This document shows positions 53,464 through 64,000 of a DNA stretch of 64,000 bases, in pieces (positions within the stretch are counted from its first letter, which is position 1; every line of letters begins with the position of its first letter). Made by a program: the position numbers and the translations under genes. The notes beneath the pieces are model-generated. The model saw only the letters and a list, made by a program, of their open reading frames with translations. It had not been told where the DNA came from and did not search any database. Source of the stretch: Thermohahella caldifontis (GTDB lineage: Bacteria > Pseudomonadota > Gammaproteobacteria > Pseudomonadales > Oleiphilaceae); the NCBI RefSeq assembly GCF_041153465.1, contig NZ_CP154858.1:2666001-2730000 (forward strand), written 5' to 3'.

Positions 53464-56400
53464 TCAGGTATCGGTCAGGCGCTGGATGGTCTCCAGAAGA
53501 TTGGCTTCCTGGAAGGGCTTGCCCATGTATTCATTCACACCAATGGACAGGGCGCGTTCGCGGTGCTTCTGGCCCGTCCGGGAGGTGATCATGATGATGG
53601 GCACATCCTTGAGCCGGTCGTCGTGGCGAACCAGCGACGCCACCTCGAAACCATCCATTCGCGGCATTTCGATATCCAGCAGGATGACATCGGGGATGAC
53701 ATCCTGGAGCTGGGCGATGGCATCCACCCCATCCTTCGCGGTCAGCACCTCCATGCCATGGCGACTGAGCAGGCGTGAGGTGACCTTGCGCACGGTGATG
53801 GAATCGTCCACGACCATGACCGTGGTGGGACGCTCCTCGCGACGCTTGCCCGACACCTCGGAGGCGGACTCGTCAACAATATGACCGGTGATATTGGCGC
53901 GAACCATGGCCGGCAGGTCGAGAATGACCACCACGGAGCCGTCACCCAGGATGGTGGCACCGGATACGCCGCGCACGCCGGCAAATTGCGGCCCCAGGCT
54001 CTTGACCACGATTTCACGTGAACCCATGAGGGCATCCACCTGCAGCGCCAGCGGTTCGTCGCCGCCGCGTACCAGAATTACCGGCAGCGGCAGGGGAGAG
54101 CCCTGGAGCTTGGGATTGTGCTCCGCATTCAGCATGGTGCCCAGGTAGCGCAGGCGGTATTTCTTGCCGGCGTATTCGTACAGGGGCGCATCCGGCTTGT
54201 AATACTCCTCCAGCTCGTAGGGGCTGACGCGGACGATACCTTCGATGGTGTTGAGCGGAATGGCGTAGTAGTCTTCGCCCGTGGACACCATCAGCGCCCG
54301 GTTGACGGATACGGTGAACGGCAGGTTGACCACAAAGCGGGTGCCCTTGCCACGGGTGGAATCAATACTGACGCGACCACCGAGCTGCTTGATTTCACTG
54401 GCCACCACGTCCATGCCCACGCCGCGACCGGAAATCTGGGTCACCTTCTTGGCGGTACTGAAGCCGCTCTGGAAGATGAACTGCAACACGTCGCGGTCGG
54501 AAATGCGCGTATCCCTGCGGATCAGGCCCTGCTTGATGGCCTTCTCCCGGACAGCCTGGACGTTGATACCGGCACCATCATCCGCGACGGTCAGAACGAC
54601 GTCACCCCCTTCGCGGGCCACGGACAGCTCGATGGTGCCCGTCTCAGGCTTGCCGGCCGCCTTGCGCTCTTCGGGCATTTCGATACCGTGGTCCACCGCA
54701 TTGCGCAGCATGTGTTCAAGCGGTGCCACCATGCGCTCCAGCACGGTACGGTCCACCTCGCCTTCGGCGTTGTAGACGTTCAGTTGTGCCTTCTTGCCCA
54801 GTTCTCCCGCCACCTGGCGCACAATCCGGCGCAGACGCGGCACGATGGAGTTGAACGGTACCATCCGCGTCTTCATCAGACCTTCCTGCAGTTCCGTATT
54901 GATACGGGACTGCTGCAGGAGGATGGTTTCCGCATCCCGGGCCTTCTGTACCATGGTGTCACGAAGGTCCTGGAGGTCCGAGGCGGATTCGGACAGGGCG
55001 CGCGACAATTGCTGGATGGAGGAATAGCGGTCCATTTCCAGCGGGTCAAAGTCCTCGTACTCCGGGCCGCCTTCCTTCTCGAGGCGGTACAGTACCTGGG
55101 CTTCGGTTTCGATTTCCATGCGCCGCAGCTGTTCGCGCAGACGCTCAATCGTGGCTTCCATTTCCTCCAGGGTGAAGGTGAAGTCACTGATCTGCTGTTC
55201 CAGACGGCCACGGGCGATACTGGTCTCGCCGGCCAGGTTGACCAGCGTATCCAGCAACGGTGCGGAGACCCGGATCGTTTCCTGTGAAGCTGCCGCCTTC
55301 TGTGCCGGAGTGGCCTTCTGGGGTGTGGGAACCGGCGCCTTCTGGGGCATGGGTTCGTTGCGCTGCAGAGCAACCAACTGCTCACTCGGGGTGGCGGCAC
55401 GCGCTTCCTGTTCCCGAGGCTGGGCCTCGGCAGGACGTGATGAGGCCGCCCCCGATGCTTCATGGAGATTGCGGACCCGGTTCACCTTGTTGCGGATGCG
55501 CTCGAGGAGCGTATCGATCTCGGCTTCGAGCGTGGCGTCCAGCTCCTGATGATGCGCATGGGCATCCTTGCAGGTGGCTTCCAGCTCCTGGGCCAGGTCG
55601 CCGATATCGGTCAGGGTGGCCAGGCGGGCGCCACCCTTGAGCGTGTGCAGTGCCCGGTGCATGACTTCGGCGTGGGCAACATGACGGCGATCGGCCTTCC
55701 AGTCTTCGAATTCGCGGGTCAGCGTGTTGAGCAGTTCACTGGCCTCTTCCACGAAGACCTGCAGGATTTCCGGATCAATATCCAGTGCCTTGGGTCGCTC
55801 CAGCTGGTCTGTGGACACATCCACGTCCAGCCGCTGCAGCTCGCCAATGAGATCGCGGGGTGTTTCGGCGTCTTCGCCTTCCTCGATCGCATCCAGCAGG
55901 CGGTTGATGTTGCGGACGCCGCGCTCGATGAGATTGACCAGCTCGTCAGTGATCAGGGGCTGGCGGGCCACGATGAGTTCGACCCGGTTGTACAGGGCAT
56001 CGCAGAGCTCGGCGACGCTCTCCACCTGTGCCAGGCGTGCGCCCCCCTTGAGGGTGTGCAGCTCCCGGAGCATGGGTTCCAGCAGACTGATCTGATCTGG
56101 CAGTTCACGCCACTGGGACAGAACGTCCTGAACCACTTCCATGATGTCGCGGGCCTCATCGAGGAAGATGCCGGTGAGGTCGTCGTCCGCAGCAGCAAGG
56201 TAGCTTTCTGTCGCAGAGGTGGCCTGTGAAGGCGCTTCTGCATTGATTTCAGGTGCCGGTTCCTCGAGATCCTCCGCGGAGGGCGCTTCTTCCTGTGTCC
56301 AGGGGGATTCACCCAGATCCATGGGAGCGGCTTCCCCGGCGGTTGTGTCTGAAGTGTCTCCGACGCGCTCGCCATGAATCAGGGCCTGAATTTCAACCAC

Positions 56401-59400
56401 CAGATCCGGTCGCGCCTTCAGTGTCTGGCGATTGGCGGTCTGCTCCACCATGGTGGCCAGGGCATCATTGCAGCGCTGCATCAGGTCACCCAGACCCTGT
56501 GTGGGCTCGAGCTGTCCTTCGGCAATACCTTCAAACAGGTTCTCGAGCTCGTGAGACAGGTCGCCGATGGGCTTCAGTTCGGCAAGCCGTGCACCGCCCT
56601 TGAGCGTGTGCACAACGCGCTGCAGCTCGGCAAAGGGTGTCTTGTCGTGGGGGGCATCCAGCCACGCCTGAAGCAGTTCGCCGGAGCGATCCACCAGCTC
56701 GATGGCTTCTTCCAGGAAGATTTCCAGCAGCTCCTCGTCGAGCTCGGCGGTGTTGATGACCTCGCCTTCAGCAGGGGCTTCGCCGGCCTCGTATCCGGCA
56801 ACCGCTTCGTCTGTTGTGTCTTCACCGGCCTGATCTTCCGGTTCCGTGATCTCTTCCGCCCGGGCTGCCGGGGTATCTTCCGTGATGTCTTCCTGTGCGT
56901 CCGGAGTAACCGGCGTATCGGTTTGCGTGACAACATGGTCGTCACCCGCTGCGTCTTCAGTGACAGCCCGGTGCAGGGCAGCAATCAGGTCGGTTGCCTC
57001 TGCCGGTACGTCGCCGGCTGCGACCCGATCGACCATGACGGCCAGCGCATCGTGACTTTGCTGCGCCAGTTCAATCAGTCCGGGACGGGGCTGAAGCTGC
57101 CCTTCCACAAGCTTTTCAAAGAGTGTTTCCACCTCGTGGGCGAGGTTGCCGATGGCCGTGACTTCTGCCATGCGGGCACCCCCCTTGAGGGTATGCAGTT
57201 CACGCTGGAGAGCCTGCAGGGTTTCGGCGTTGTCGGGCTGCTCCACCCACAGTTCCAGCAATTCCGAAGTACGGTGAATGATGTCCTGGGCTTCCTCCAG
57301 GAAAATTTCCACCATTTCGGGATCCAGACCCGCATCCTGTGCGCTGTCGCCGGCCTCTTCGAGGGTCGGGATGAAGTCATCTTCTCCGACTTCCGGCAGC
57401 GGCGGCAGGTCTGCTTCAACGTCTGTTGCTTCGGTCTCTTCCGATCCGGCTTCGGTGGATGCCGCATCTTCGCCTTGCCAGGATTCCAGCGCTGAAATGA
57501 GGTCGTCGGCGGAGGCGGGCATCTCGCCGTTGGCGACGTGTTCGATCATGTCGGCCAGCGTGTCATGGGTGACGGTTGCCAGATTCAGCGCATCTTCGCG
57601 GACGCTGCACTCGCCATTGACCATACGCTCGAGGAGTGTTTCCAGCGCGTGGGCCAGATTGCCGATGGCATTGAGCTGGGCCAGGCGGGCCCCCCCTTGA
57701 GGGTATGCAGATCCCGTTGCAGAGCTTTGACGGCTTCCAGATCCTCCGGGTTGGCGGACCACTGCTGCAGGGTCTCGGAAGAGCGATCAATGATATCGCG
57801 TGCTTCCTCAAGGAAAATTTCAGTCAGTTCCGGATCAAGGGCTTCCGGAATTTCTTCCGGGGCTTCAGCGCTTTCGGCCAGGTCACCTGGCCGCTCATCG
57901 CTCTGAGCACCCATCGTGTCTGCTGCGTCAGGCACACCCGGCTCAGTCAGTACAGGGACTTCATCAGTTCCGGTATCCGCGCTCGCTTCCTCCGGTACCG
58001 GCCCTGCCAGTGCACGAAGCTGCGCCAGCAGGTCTTCATGGCGCTGTGCGGCCAGCCCGGCAGCGACCTGATCCATCATGGTCAGCAGAATTTCGTGGGC
58101 CTGGCGGAGCGTATCCGTGACACCATCTTCAGGTGTCAATTGCCCTGACTGAATGTGCTGATAGACCTGTTCGAGATGATCACAAAGCTCGGCGATGTTC
58201 TTCAGGCCTGCATGACGTGCGCCGCGGGCCAGTGTGGCAATCTCTTCCGCCAGCCGGTTGAGGTTGTCATCAATGGCCGGCTCCTTGCTCCAGGCATCCA
58301 GAATGTGTTCGGCGTCCAGCAGGATGTCCAGTCCCTCTGCCAGGAATACCGCCACGAGATGAGGATCCGTGAGCGTTGATTCCTCTGCTTCAGTTGCTGG
58401 TGCGCGCCCTTCACTGATACGGGCATGGGCTTCGGCGATGTCTGCCAGCAGCGATTCCGTACCATCCAGATTGGCCTGCGGAGTGGTATCCAGCTGGCGG
58501 ATACCCCTCTCGATGATATCTGCAGCACGGGACAGCAGTCCGGCCATGTGTGTGTCGGCAGGGAGATGGCAGGCTCGTGCTTCCTTGACGTAGCGCTCCA
58601 GTGGTACAGCAACCCTGGCGATGGGATTGATGCTGGCGGTATTGGCGCTTCCCTTGAGGGTGTGCAAAGCCCGTGAAACAGCGTCGGTAATCGGCTGTGC
58701 CTGATTGGAGTTCAGGATTTCGCTGGCAAAGGCACGCAGTGTTTCCAGATGCCCGACGGTTTCCTGTCGGAAAATGTCCAGCAGTACCGGATCAGTCTCC
58801 ATGTCGGCCATCTGATTGGATGGTTCGGTGATTTCAGGCGTGGCGACGTCTGCGGTCGGCTGATCCGGCGTCTCTCCCCGGGCCCAGGCGTCAGCTGCGG
58901 CCATGAGCGCTGAGGGGTCAACGGACGGCTTGCGACGATTCTCGAAATCGCTGACCAGTGTGGGCACCGTCTCCACCACCTGACGAACCAGTTCGGCAAT
59001 CCCTTCATTCATGGAGATGGTGCCGTCAATGATGCGGTTCATCATGTTTTCGACGGACCAGGCCAGCTCACCCACGACACTGGCACCCACAAGACGGCCG
59101 CTGCCCTTGAGCGTATGGAAGGCGCGGCGGACTTCGGTCAGCGCTTCCTTGTTCTGGAAATCGCCAAGCAGGATGGGCAGGTAGTGACTGATGGTATCCA
59201 GGACTTCGCCGGCCTCTTCGACAAAGATCTCGATGATTTCATCATCTACCAGATCATCGTCCGATTCGGACTCTGCCTCGGCGCTGACCGGCGCAGGGCC
59301 CGTTTCCGATGCGGATTCGGCAGCATCGGCTTCCGTCTGCTCCGCGGGTCCGGTCTCTTCCAGCACAATATCATCGACAACCGGGACGGCGTCCTCCCCG

Positions 59401-61669
59401 GAGGGCTCTGCGGCAGTTTCCCCGGCCGTCTCGTCAGCTTGAATCCCGGAATCCGGTGCAGCTTCTGCCTGGTCGGCTGCATCATCCCCCAGCAGATCAC
59501 GAGTCTGGGTCCGGGAAGCTGCCAACGCGTCGGCACGGGCCGAGAGCGGGGTCAGATCACCCACGGCCTGACCCTTGCTGAAGGCCTCGATAAGCTCGGG
59601 AAGGCGGCCGATGACCTCGTCCAGCAGGTCCAGCATCTCCGGCACGACTTTGACGGTGCCGTCAATGACACGGTTGAGCATGTTCTCAACTGACCAGGCC
59701 AGCTCGCCGATATCGGTGGCACCCACCAGACGGCCGCTGCCCTTGAGTGTGTGAAATGCGCGGCGGATTTCGGTCAGCGCGTTGTCGTTCTCCAGATCAT
59801 TGCGCCATGCCGGGAAGCGTTCGTTGAGAGTTTCCAGAACTTCACCGGCTTCTTCCACGAAAATTTCGATGATTTCATCATCCACCAGGTCTTCAGTAGA
59901 AGAGACCGGCTGTGCGGAAGGTTGGTCCGCGCGCTGTTCCGCAGGGGATTCCGGGCTCTCTTCTGTCTCGACGACCTGCTGATCCGCTGTGCCTTCCAGT
60001 GCGTTGAGGCTGTCCTCGGCAACCTGAAGGATCAGGTCATTGTCCTGAGCGCCTTCAGCCATGCGTTCGAGATAGTACTCGATGCTGGTGATGGCGTCGG
60101 CCAGTGTGTCCAGCTGCGACCATTCCGGCTTGGCATCTGCGCCGAGGAGTCGGGTTTCGATGAATCTTGCTGCGCGGTCGAGCAGGGATGCAGCCTTTTC
60201 CAGAGGAATAATCTGCAGACCGCCACGGATACTTTTCAGAAGCTGGGGAACCGCCTGAATCTGGTTCTTGTCCCAGTGAGAGGCAATGTATTCGACAATG
60301 TCCGTCTTGGCCTGTTCCAGGCCGTTACGGGCTTCACGGATCACTGCCTCGTGGGCCTGGGCGACCTGCTCGCGTGGAACGGGGCTGTCGTCGGTGTGTT
60401 CGGCTTGCGGAGTCTGATGTTCATCGGCAAGGCCGGACAGGGTGGCCTCCACATACAGCAGGGCACCGGCGATATCCATGAGGACCCCGTCATCGGCCTG
60501 CTCCTGGCTACTGACGATTTCTTCCAGCAGGCGAACCTGGTCATCAATGACTTTTCGGGGACGCCCAGTCCCAGTACGGCCATGGTATTGCTGACCTGAA
60601 CAAGCCCGGGTATGAGCTCTTCCAGGTCCTTGTTGTCGCGAAACTCTCCGCGGACGAACAGGTCCAGCTGATCCTTGATACGGGCCAGCTCTTCGTTAAG
60701 GGCCTGTACCACGGAGCCCATTGCGGACTTGTCGGGCCCTGCCAGTTGCTGGCGGGCCTCGTCCACTTCCTCTTCGCTCGGCAGCGCCGCGTCAAGACCA
60801 TAGGCCTCCCGCAACGCCCGGGCGGCCGCAGTGTCATAGCCCGAGCGGGCAATGTAATAAAGCAGGTGCTTGACCAGATCTTCCGGCGCAGGTTGCACCA
60901 GGATGTCGATATTTTCGTCAATCAGTTTCTTGATGCGCTTGTCGAGCTGGCTCAACAGATGCTTGGTTGCCGAGCTCAGCTCAATGGCGCCATTGGCCAG
61001 GGCATCGATAAATACGGAGGCGATGGTCCAGAGCTGTCCCTGGGCCGTGTCCTTGCACAGGCGTGCCAGGCGGACCACCACCTTGTCCAGATACCCGTAA
61101 TGTTCTTCCAGATTCTGTTCGCGGATGATGTTGATCAGCGCGTACTGGTACATCTGACGCAGCTTGCGCAGCTGCTGGATCACCCGGTCATCATGCAGAC
61201 GCAGGTTGACCCCCTTGGGCGGGGTGACTTTCAGCGGTGCCAGATTGGGGGTGAAGAGCGAGGTATCGGAAAGCAGTCCCTCACCCCGGCTGGCCCGGAG
61301 GTCGTTGAGCAGCGGGAGCAGAACGACCGGCATGTCACGATGGCTGGACTGTAACCGCTCCAGATAGTTGGGCAGTTGCAGGATTCCGCGCATCAGGACT
61401 TCAACACACTCCTCCGGGTGGGCGACGGCATTGTTGAGCATGGCCGTGGCCAGCTTTTCCATTTCTTCGGCCAGCAATGCTGCGCCGTAGAATTCGACCA
61501 TTTGCAGTGTGCCGTGAACCTGATGGAGGTAATTCAGGCAAAATCTCAGCCGGGAGCTGTCCTCCATGTTGTCGGCATAGGCTTCAAGTGCCTGCTGTGC
61601 CTGTTTCAGCGTGTCTTCAATTTCGCCTCGCACCCATTCAAGTGCGACGTAGTCATGGGAGCCCGCCAT
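53464..61669 (-). CDS. chpA: ChpA: giant chemosensory histidine kinase of type IV pili (two single-base frameshifts)
   Basis: Restored length about 2,735 residues, longer than P. aeruginosa ChpA (about 2,470). An N-terminal histidine-phosphotransfer-like domain (LHQVHGTLQMVE) comes first, then eight modules with a canonical HTLKG phospho-acceptor site and one degenerate module without the His (ATLARGARHAG). Next are the dimerisation and ATPase domains (NAVDHGIEMPEERK, DDGAGINVQAV, GRGVGMDVV), a CheW domain, and a C-terminal receiver (VMVVDDSITVRKV, VILLDIEMPRMDGFEV, MITSRTGQKH). Frames break at T4 60552-60555 and C7 57690-57696, each one base short. The start at 61669 (MAGSHDYVALEW) follows GGAGAGG. 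Controls twitching and surface sensing. Confidence 0.92.
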
Positions 61670-61691
61670 AACCTCTCCACCGGTTCGGTAT

Positions 61692-62573
61692 TCAGTTTGC
61701 TTGCTTGATGAACGCAAGGGTATTTTCACTGGGGATGCGCTGCAGTTGCGGATGCGCCCAGTCTGTAATTTCACCCAGCCCAAGTATGAGTAACCCGCCA
61801 GGTTTCAGCCGCTCCGCGAGCCGGCTGATGATGTCCTTGCGTCGCCATCTGCGGAAATAGATCAGCAGATTCTGGCAATAAATCAGATCCATGCCGTGCA
61901 TCGGTGCCTGTCGCAACTCAAGGACGTTGATGCGTGCGAAGCAGACCCGTTCACACAGCGCCGGCCTTACCCGCCATTTTCCGCCCGGAATCGCCTCGAA
62001 ATAGCGATCACGGTAGTGTTCCGGCAAGTCTGCCAGCCGCCGTTCGCCATAAACGGCCTTGCGCGCCTTTTCCAGTGCCGGCGTACTGATGTCGGTACCG
62101 GTAACGCCATAGTAGCGGGCCAGCCCGACGGAACGGAGACAGTCATCAATCACCATGGCCAGCGTGTAGGGTTCTTCCCCTGTGGCACAGCCGACACTCC
62201 AGACCTCGAAGGGCGCCCGGCTGAGCTGTTCGGGCGGCCGCGTGAGGACGTAATCCCGAACCAGCTCAAGTGCCGCCGGATCCCGGTAAAAGCGGGTTTC
62301 CTGGACGGTCAGCCGGTCCACCAGAACGGCCCACTCCATCATGGCCTTGGGTCCGCTGGTCACGCACTCGTAGTAGTCTTCGTAGGAGTCGCAGCCGATT
62401 TCACGCATGCGCATGGCCAGACTGGTTTCCAGAAAGGTCTTGCGCTGCGGGCCGAGTGTCATGCCGGTCCGGTTCTCCAGCAGCGACCGCCAGCTGTCAA
62501 ATTCCTCGGCAGTCATGGAGGGGAGCTTTTTCAGCTCCCAGTAACCTGATGCCATGCACTGAGACTCAGCCAT
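61692..62573 (-). CDS. pilK: CheR-like chemoreceptor methyltransferase PilK
   Basis: 293 residues. N-terminal CheR helical domain (FDSWRSLLENRTGMTLGPQR) and SAM-binding domain (VWSVGCATGEEPYTLAMVI, TGTDISTPALEKAR, DLIYCQNLLIYF). Methylates PilJ, opposing ChpB. The ATG at 62573 was chosen; the frame extends three codons further to a TTG. It ends 22 bases before chpA. Confidence 0.93.
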   Translation of the reverse strand: MAESQCMASGYWELKKLPSMTAEEFDSWRSLLENRTGMTLGPQRKTFLETSLAMRMREIGCDSYEDYYECVTSGPKAMMEWAVLVDRLTVQETRFYRDPAALELVRDYVLTRPPEQLSRAPFEVWSVGCATGEEPYTLAMVIDDCLRSVGLARYYGVTGTDISTPALEKARKAVYGERRLADLPEHYRDRYFEAIPGGKWRVRPALCERVCFARINVLELRQAPMHGMDLIYCQNLLIYFRRWRRKDIISRLAERLKPGGLLILGLGEITDWAHPQLQRIPSENTLAFIKQAN

Positions 62574-62604
62574 GGTGATCAACCTTCAAGCCGGCGCGGA
62601 GCGG

Positions 62605-64000
62605 TCAGGCCGCATCCGCTTCCTTCTGATCCTGGCTTTCGTCATCGGTTTCTTCCGGCGCATTCTGTTCGGGCAGTTTGAAGCCCGCGACGGAATTCCG
62701 CAGCTGGTTGGCCAGTTCGGCCAGTTTACCGATGGACTTGGCCGTAGCCGTGGTCCCTGCGGAGGTCTGCGACGTGATCTCCTGGATGACGTTCATGGTG
62801 TTGGAGATATGGCCGGCAGACGACGACTGCTGCCTTGCCGCGTTGGAGATGTTCTGGATCAGATCGGCCAGGTTCTTCGATACGTTCTCGATTTCTTCCA
62901 GTGCTACACCGGCGTCCTGAGCCAGCCGTGCACCCCGGACCACCTCGGCGGTAGTCTGTTCCATGGAGATGACCGCCTCATTGGTGTCGGACTGGATGGT
63001 TTTGACCAGTGCTTCAATCTGCTTGGTTGCTGCTGAGGAGCGTTCTGCAAGGCGCTGAACTTCGTCCGCAACCACCGCAAAACCGCGGCCCGCGTCACCG
63101 GCCATGGAGGCCTGGATGGCGGCGTTCAGAGACAGAATGTTGGTCTGGTCGGCAATGTCGTTGATCAGAGAAACGATGTCGCCGATTTCCTGGGAAGACT
63201 CACCCAGTCGCTTGATCCGCTTGGAGGTTTCCTGAATCTGCTCGCGGATGTTGTCCATGCCGCGGATGGTGGCCTGTACGATTTCGGCACCCTTCTTGGC
63301 GATGGCAACCGAGCGCTCGGCAACCGCTGCGGACTCGGCAGCGTTGGAGGAGACCTGGTCGATGGACACGGCCATTTCGTTGATGGCCGCAGAGGCACCG
63401 GCAATTTCCTGTGCCTGGTGTTCAGAAGCGTCCGCCAGGTGCATGGCGGTGGCCTGGGTTTCCTGGGCCGCGGCAGCAACCTGTACAGCCGTTTCGTTGA
63501 TGGCTGCAACCAGCTGGCGCATCTGGTCGATCGCGAAGTTGATGGAGTCGGCGATGGCACCGGTAAAGTCCTCGGTTACCGTGGCCTCCGTGGTCAGGTC
63601 ACCGTCCGCCAGGTCGGCCAGTTCGTCCAGCAGTCGCAGGATCGCGTTCTGGTTCTGCTCGTTCTGGGCCGCCTCGGCCTCGAAGCGCTTGCGGGCTTCA
63701 CGGTTACTGGTGTATCCGATGACACCAATCGCGGCAATGATGATCAGCAGGAGCACATAACCCATTTCGTCACTGACGAGCCGGTTTTCGGCCTGAGCCT
63801 GTACAGCCTGGTTCAGCTGGGTCAGCTCGTCGAGGAGGTCCTGGGAGGTGGTGAAGATGGTATTGGCGGCTTCGCGCACCCGGAACAGTTCGGGTGAATT
63901 GTCGAGGATGGTGTCCACATTCTGCTTGACGAAGTCGAAGAGTTCGACGACAGCCTCCAGGCCATAGATGGCATCCTCATCCTCGACCTTGGTAATGCCC
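62605..64000 (-). CDS. pilJ: PilJ methyl-accepting chemotaxis protein (5' end outside window)
   Basis: The visible 464 residues run from the end of the periplasmic domain (ELFDFVKQNVD and onward) through a membrane helix (MGYVLLLIIIAAIGVIGYTS), a HAMP region (LADLADGDLTTEATVTEDF) and the full cytoplasmic signalling domain. Its hairpin tip is INDIADQTNILSLNAAIQAS and DAGRGFAVVADEVQRLAERS. The frame is open to the window edge. PilJ is the pilus-linked receptor that feeds ChpA. Order pilJ-pilK-chpA-chpB-chpC as in Pseudomonas. Confidence 0.93.
   Translation of the reverse strand, partial: GITKVEDEDAIYGLEAVVELFDFVKQNVDTILDNSPELFRVREAANTIFTTSQDLLDELTQLNQAVQAQAENRLVSDEMGYVLLLIIIAAIGVIGYTSNREARKRFEAEAAQNEQNQNAILRLLDELADLADGDLTTEATVTEDFTGAIADSINFAIDQMRQLVAAINETAVQVAAAAQETQATAMHLADASEHQAQEIAGASAAINEMAVSIDQVSSNAAESAAVAERSVAIAKKGAEIVQATIRGMDNIREQIQETSKRIKRLGESSQEIGDIVSLINDIADQTNILSLNAAIQASMAGDAGRGFAVVADEVQRLAERSSAATKQIEALVKTIQSDTNEAVISMEQTTAEVVRGARLAQDAGVALEEIENVSKNLADLIQNISNAARQQSSSAGHISNTMNVIQEITSQTSAGTTATAKSIGKLAELANQLRNSVAGFKLPEQNAPEETDDESQDQKEADAA

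Noticed and set aside
938..57696. Phase variation through poly-G/poly-C tracts
   Set aside because: The tracts are short (2-7 bases), occur also in core genes and transposases, and all err by -1. That fits sequencing error better than contingency loci.

Overview
The window is 64 kb of GC-rich DNA (about 60% or more over most of its length) from a gammaproteobacterium. A Pseudomonas-type pilJ-pilK-chpA-chpB-chpC cluster, rlmJ, a complete pelABCDEFG operon, phaC, trxC and znuCB-zur together suggest an environmental, surface-attached organism, perhaps in or near the Chromatiales/Ectothiorhodospiraceae. That placement is inference. There are no rRNA, tRNA or CRISPR features.

Left part, 0-11.6 kb: a minus-strand envelope operon (beta-barrel-like protein, secreted protein, ECF sigma factor, start of its anti-sigma factor), a small secreted protein, rlmJ, folE, a GH114 lipoprotein, an ATP-grasp ligase with a 32-residue peptide gene upstream, an AraC-type regulator, an amidase and a CHASE-like membrane sensor without an output domain. 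At 11.8-23.9 kb lies the full pel exopolysaccharide operon, whose genes overlap or nearly abut.

Middle part, 24.0-44.4 kb: an accessory toxin-immunity island. A type VI VgrG with a very long C-terminal extension (about 1,555 residues) carries a terminal toxin-like domain. After it come eight near-identical copies of a 177-residue putative immunity gene (immA). The copies are mosaics in which three variable blocks reassort independently. Between them are three copies of a second putative immunity family (immB), two of a related family (immC), a pentapeptide-repeat protein, displaced 3' ends of toxin genes, and repeated copies or 5' relics of a small csrA/rsmA-like gene. Two IS3-family elements, one IS4-type element, a transposase remnant and a MITE-like palindrome are inserted in it. 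The csrA-like units and the reassorting immA array are the most unusual content of the window.

Right part, 44.6-64 kb: a periplasmic alpha-carbonic anhydrase, a secernin-like protein, a PfpI/DJ-1 protein, a ribbon-helix-helix protein, trxC, phaC, the zinc-uptake operon zur-znuC-znuB with a Zur-type operator, and the Pil-Chp chemosensory genes that control type IV pili (pilJ runs off the right edge).

Data-quality warning: at least twelve reading frames, including housekeeping genes, are each broken by one missing base, nearly always in a short run of C or G. All shifts have the same sign. This looks like sequencing or assembly error rather than gene decay, so pelA, pelC, pelD, vgrG, chpA, both broken transposases and immB1 are described here as restored single genes.
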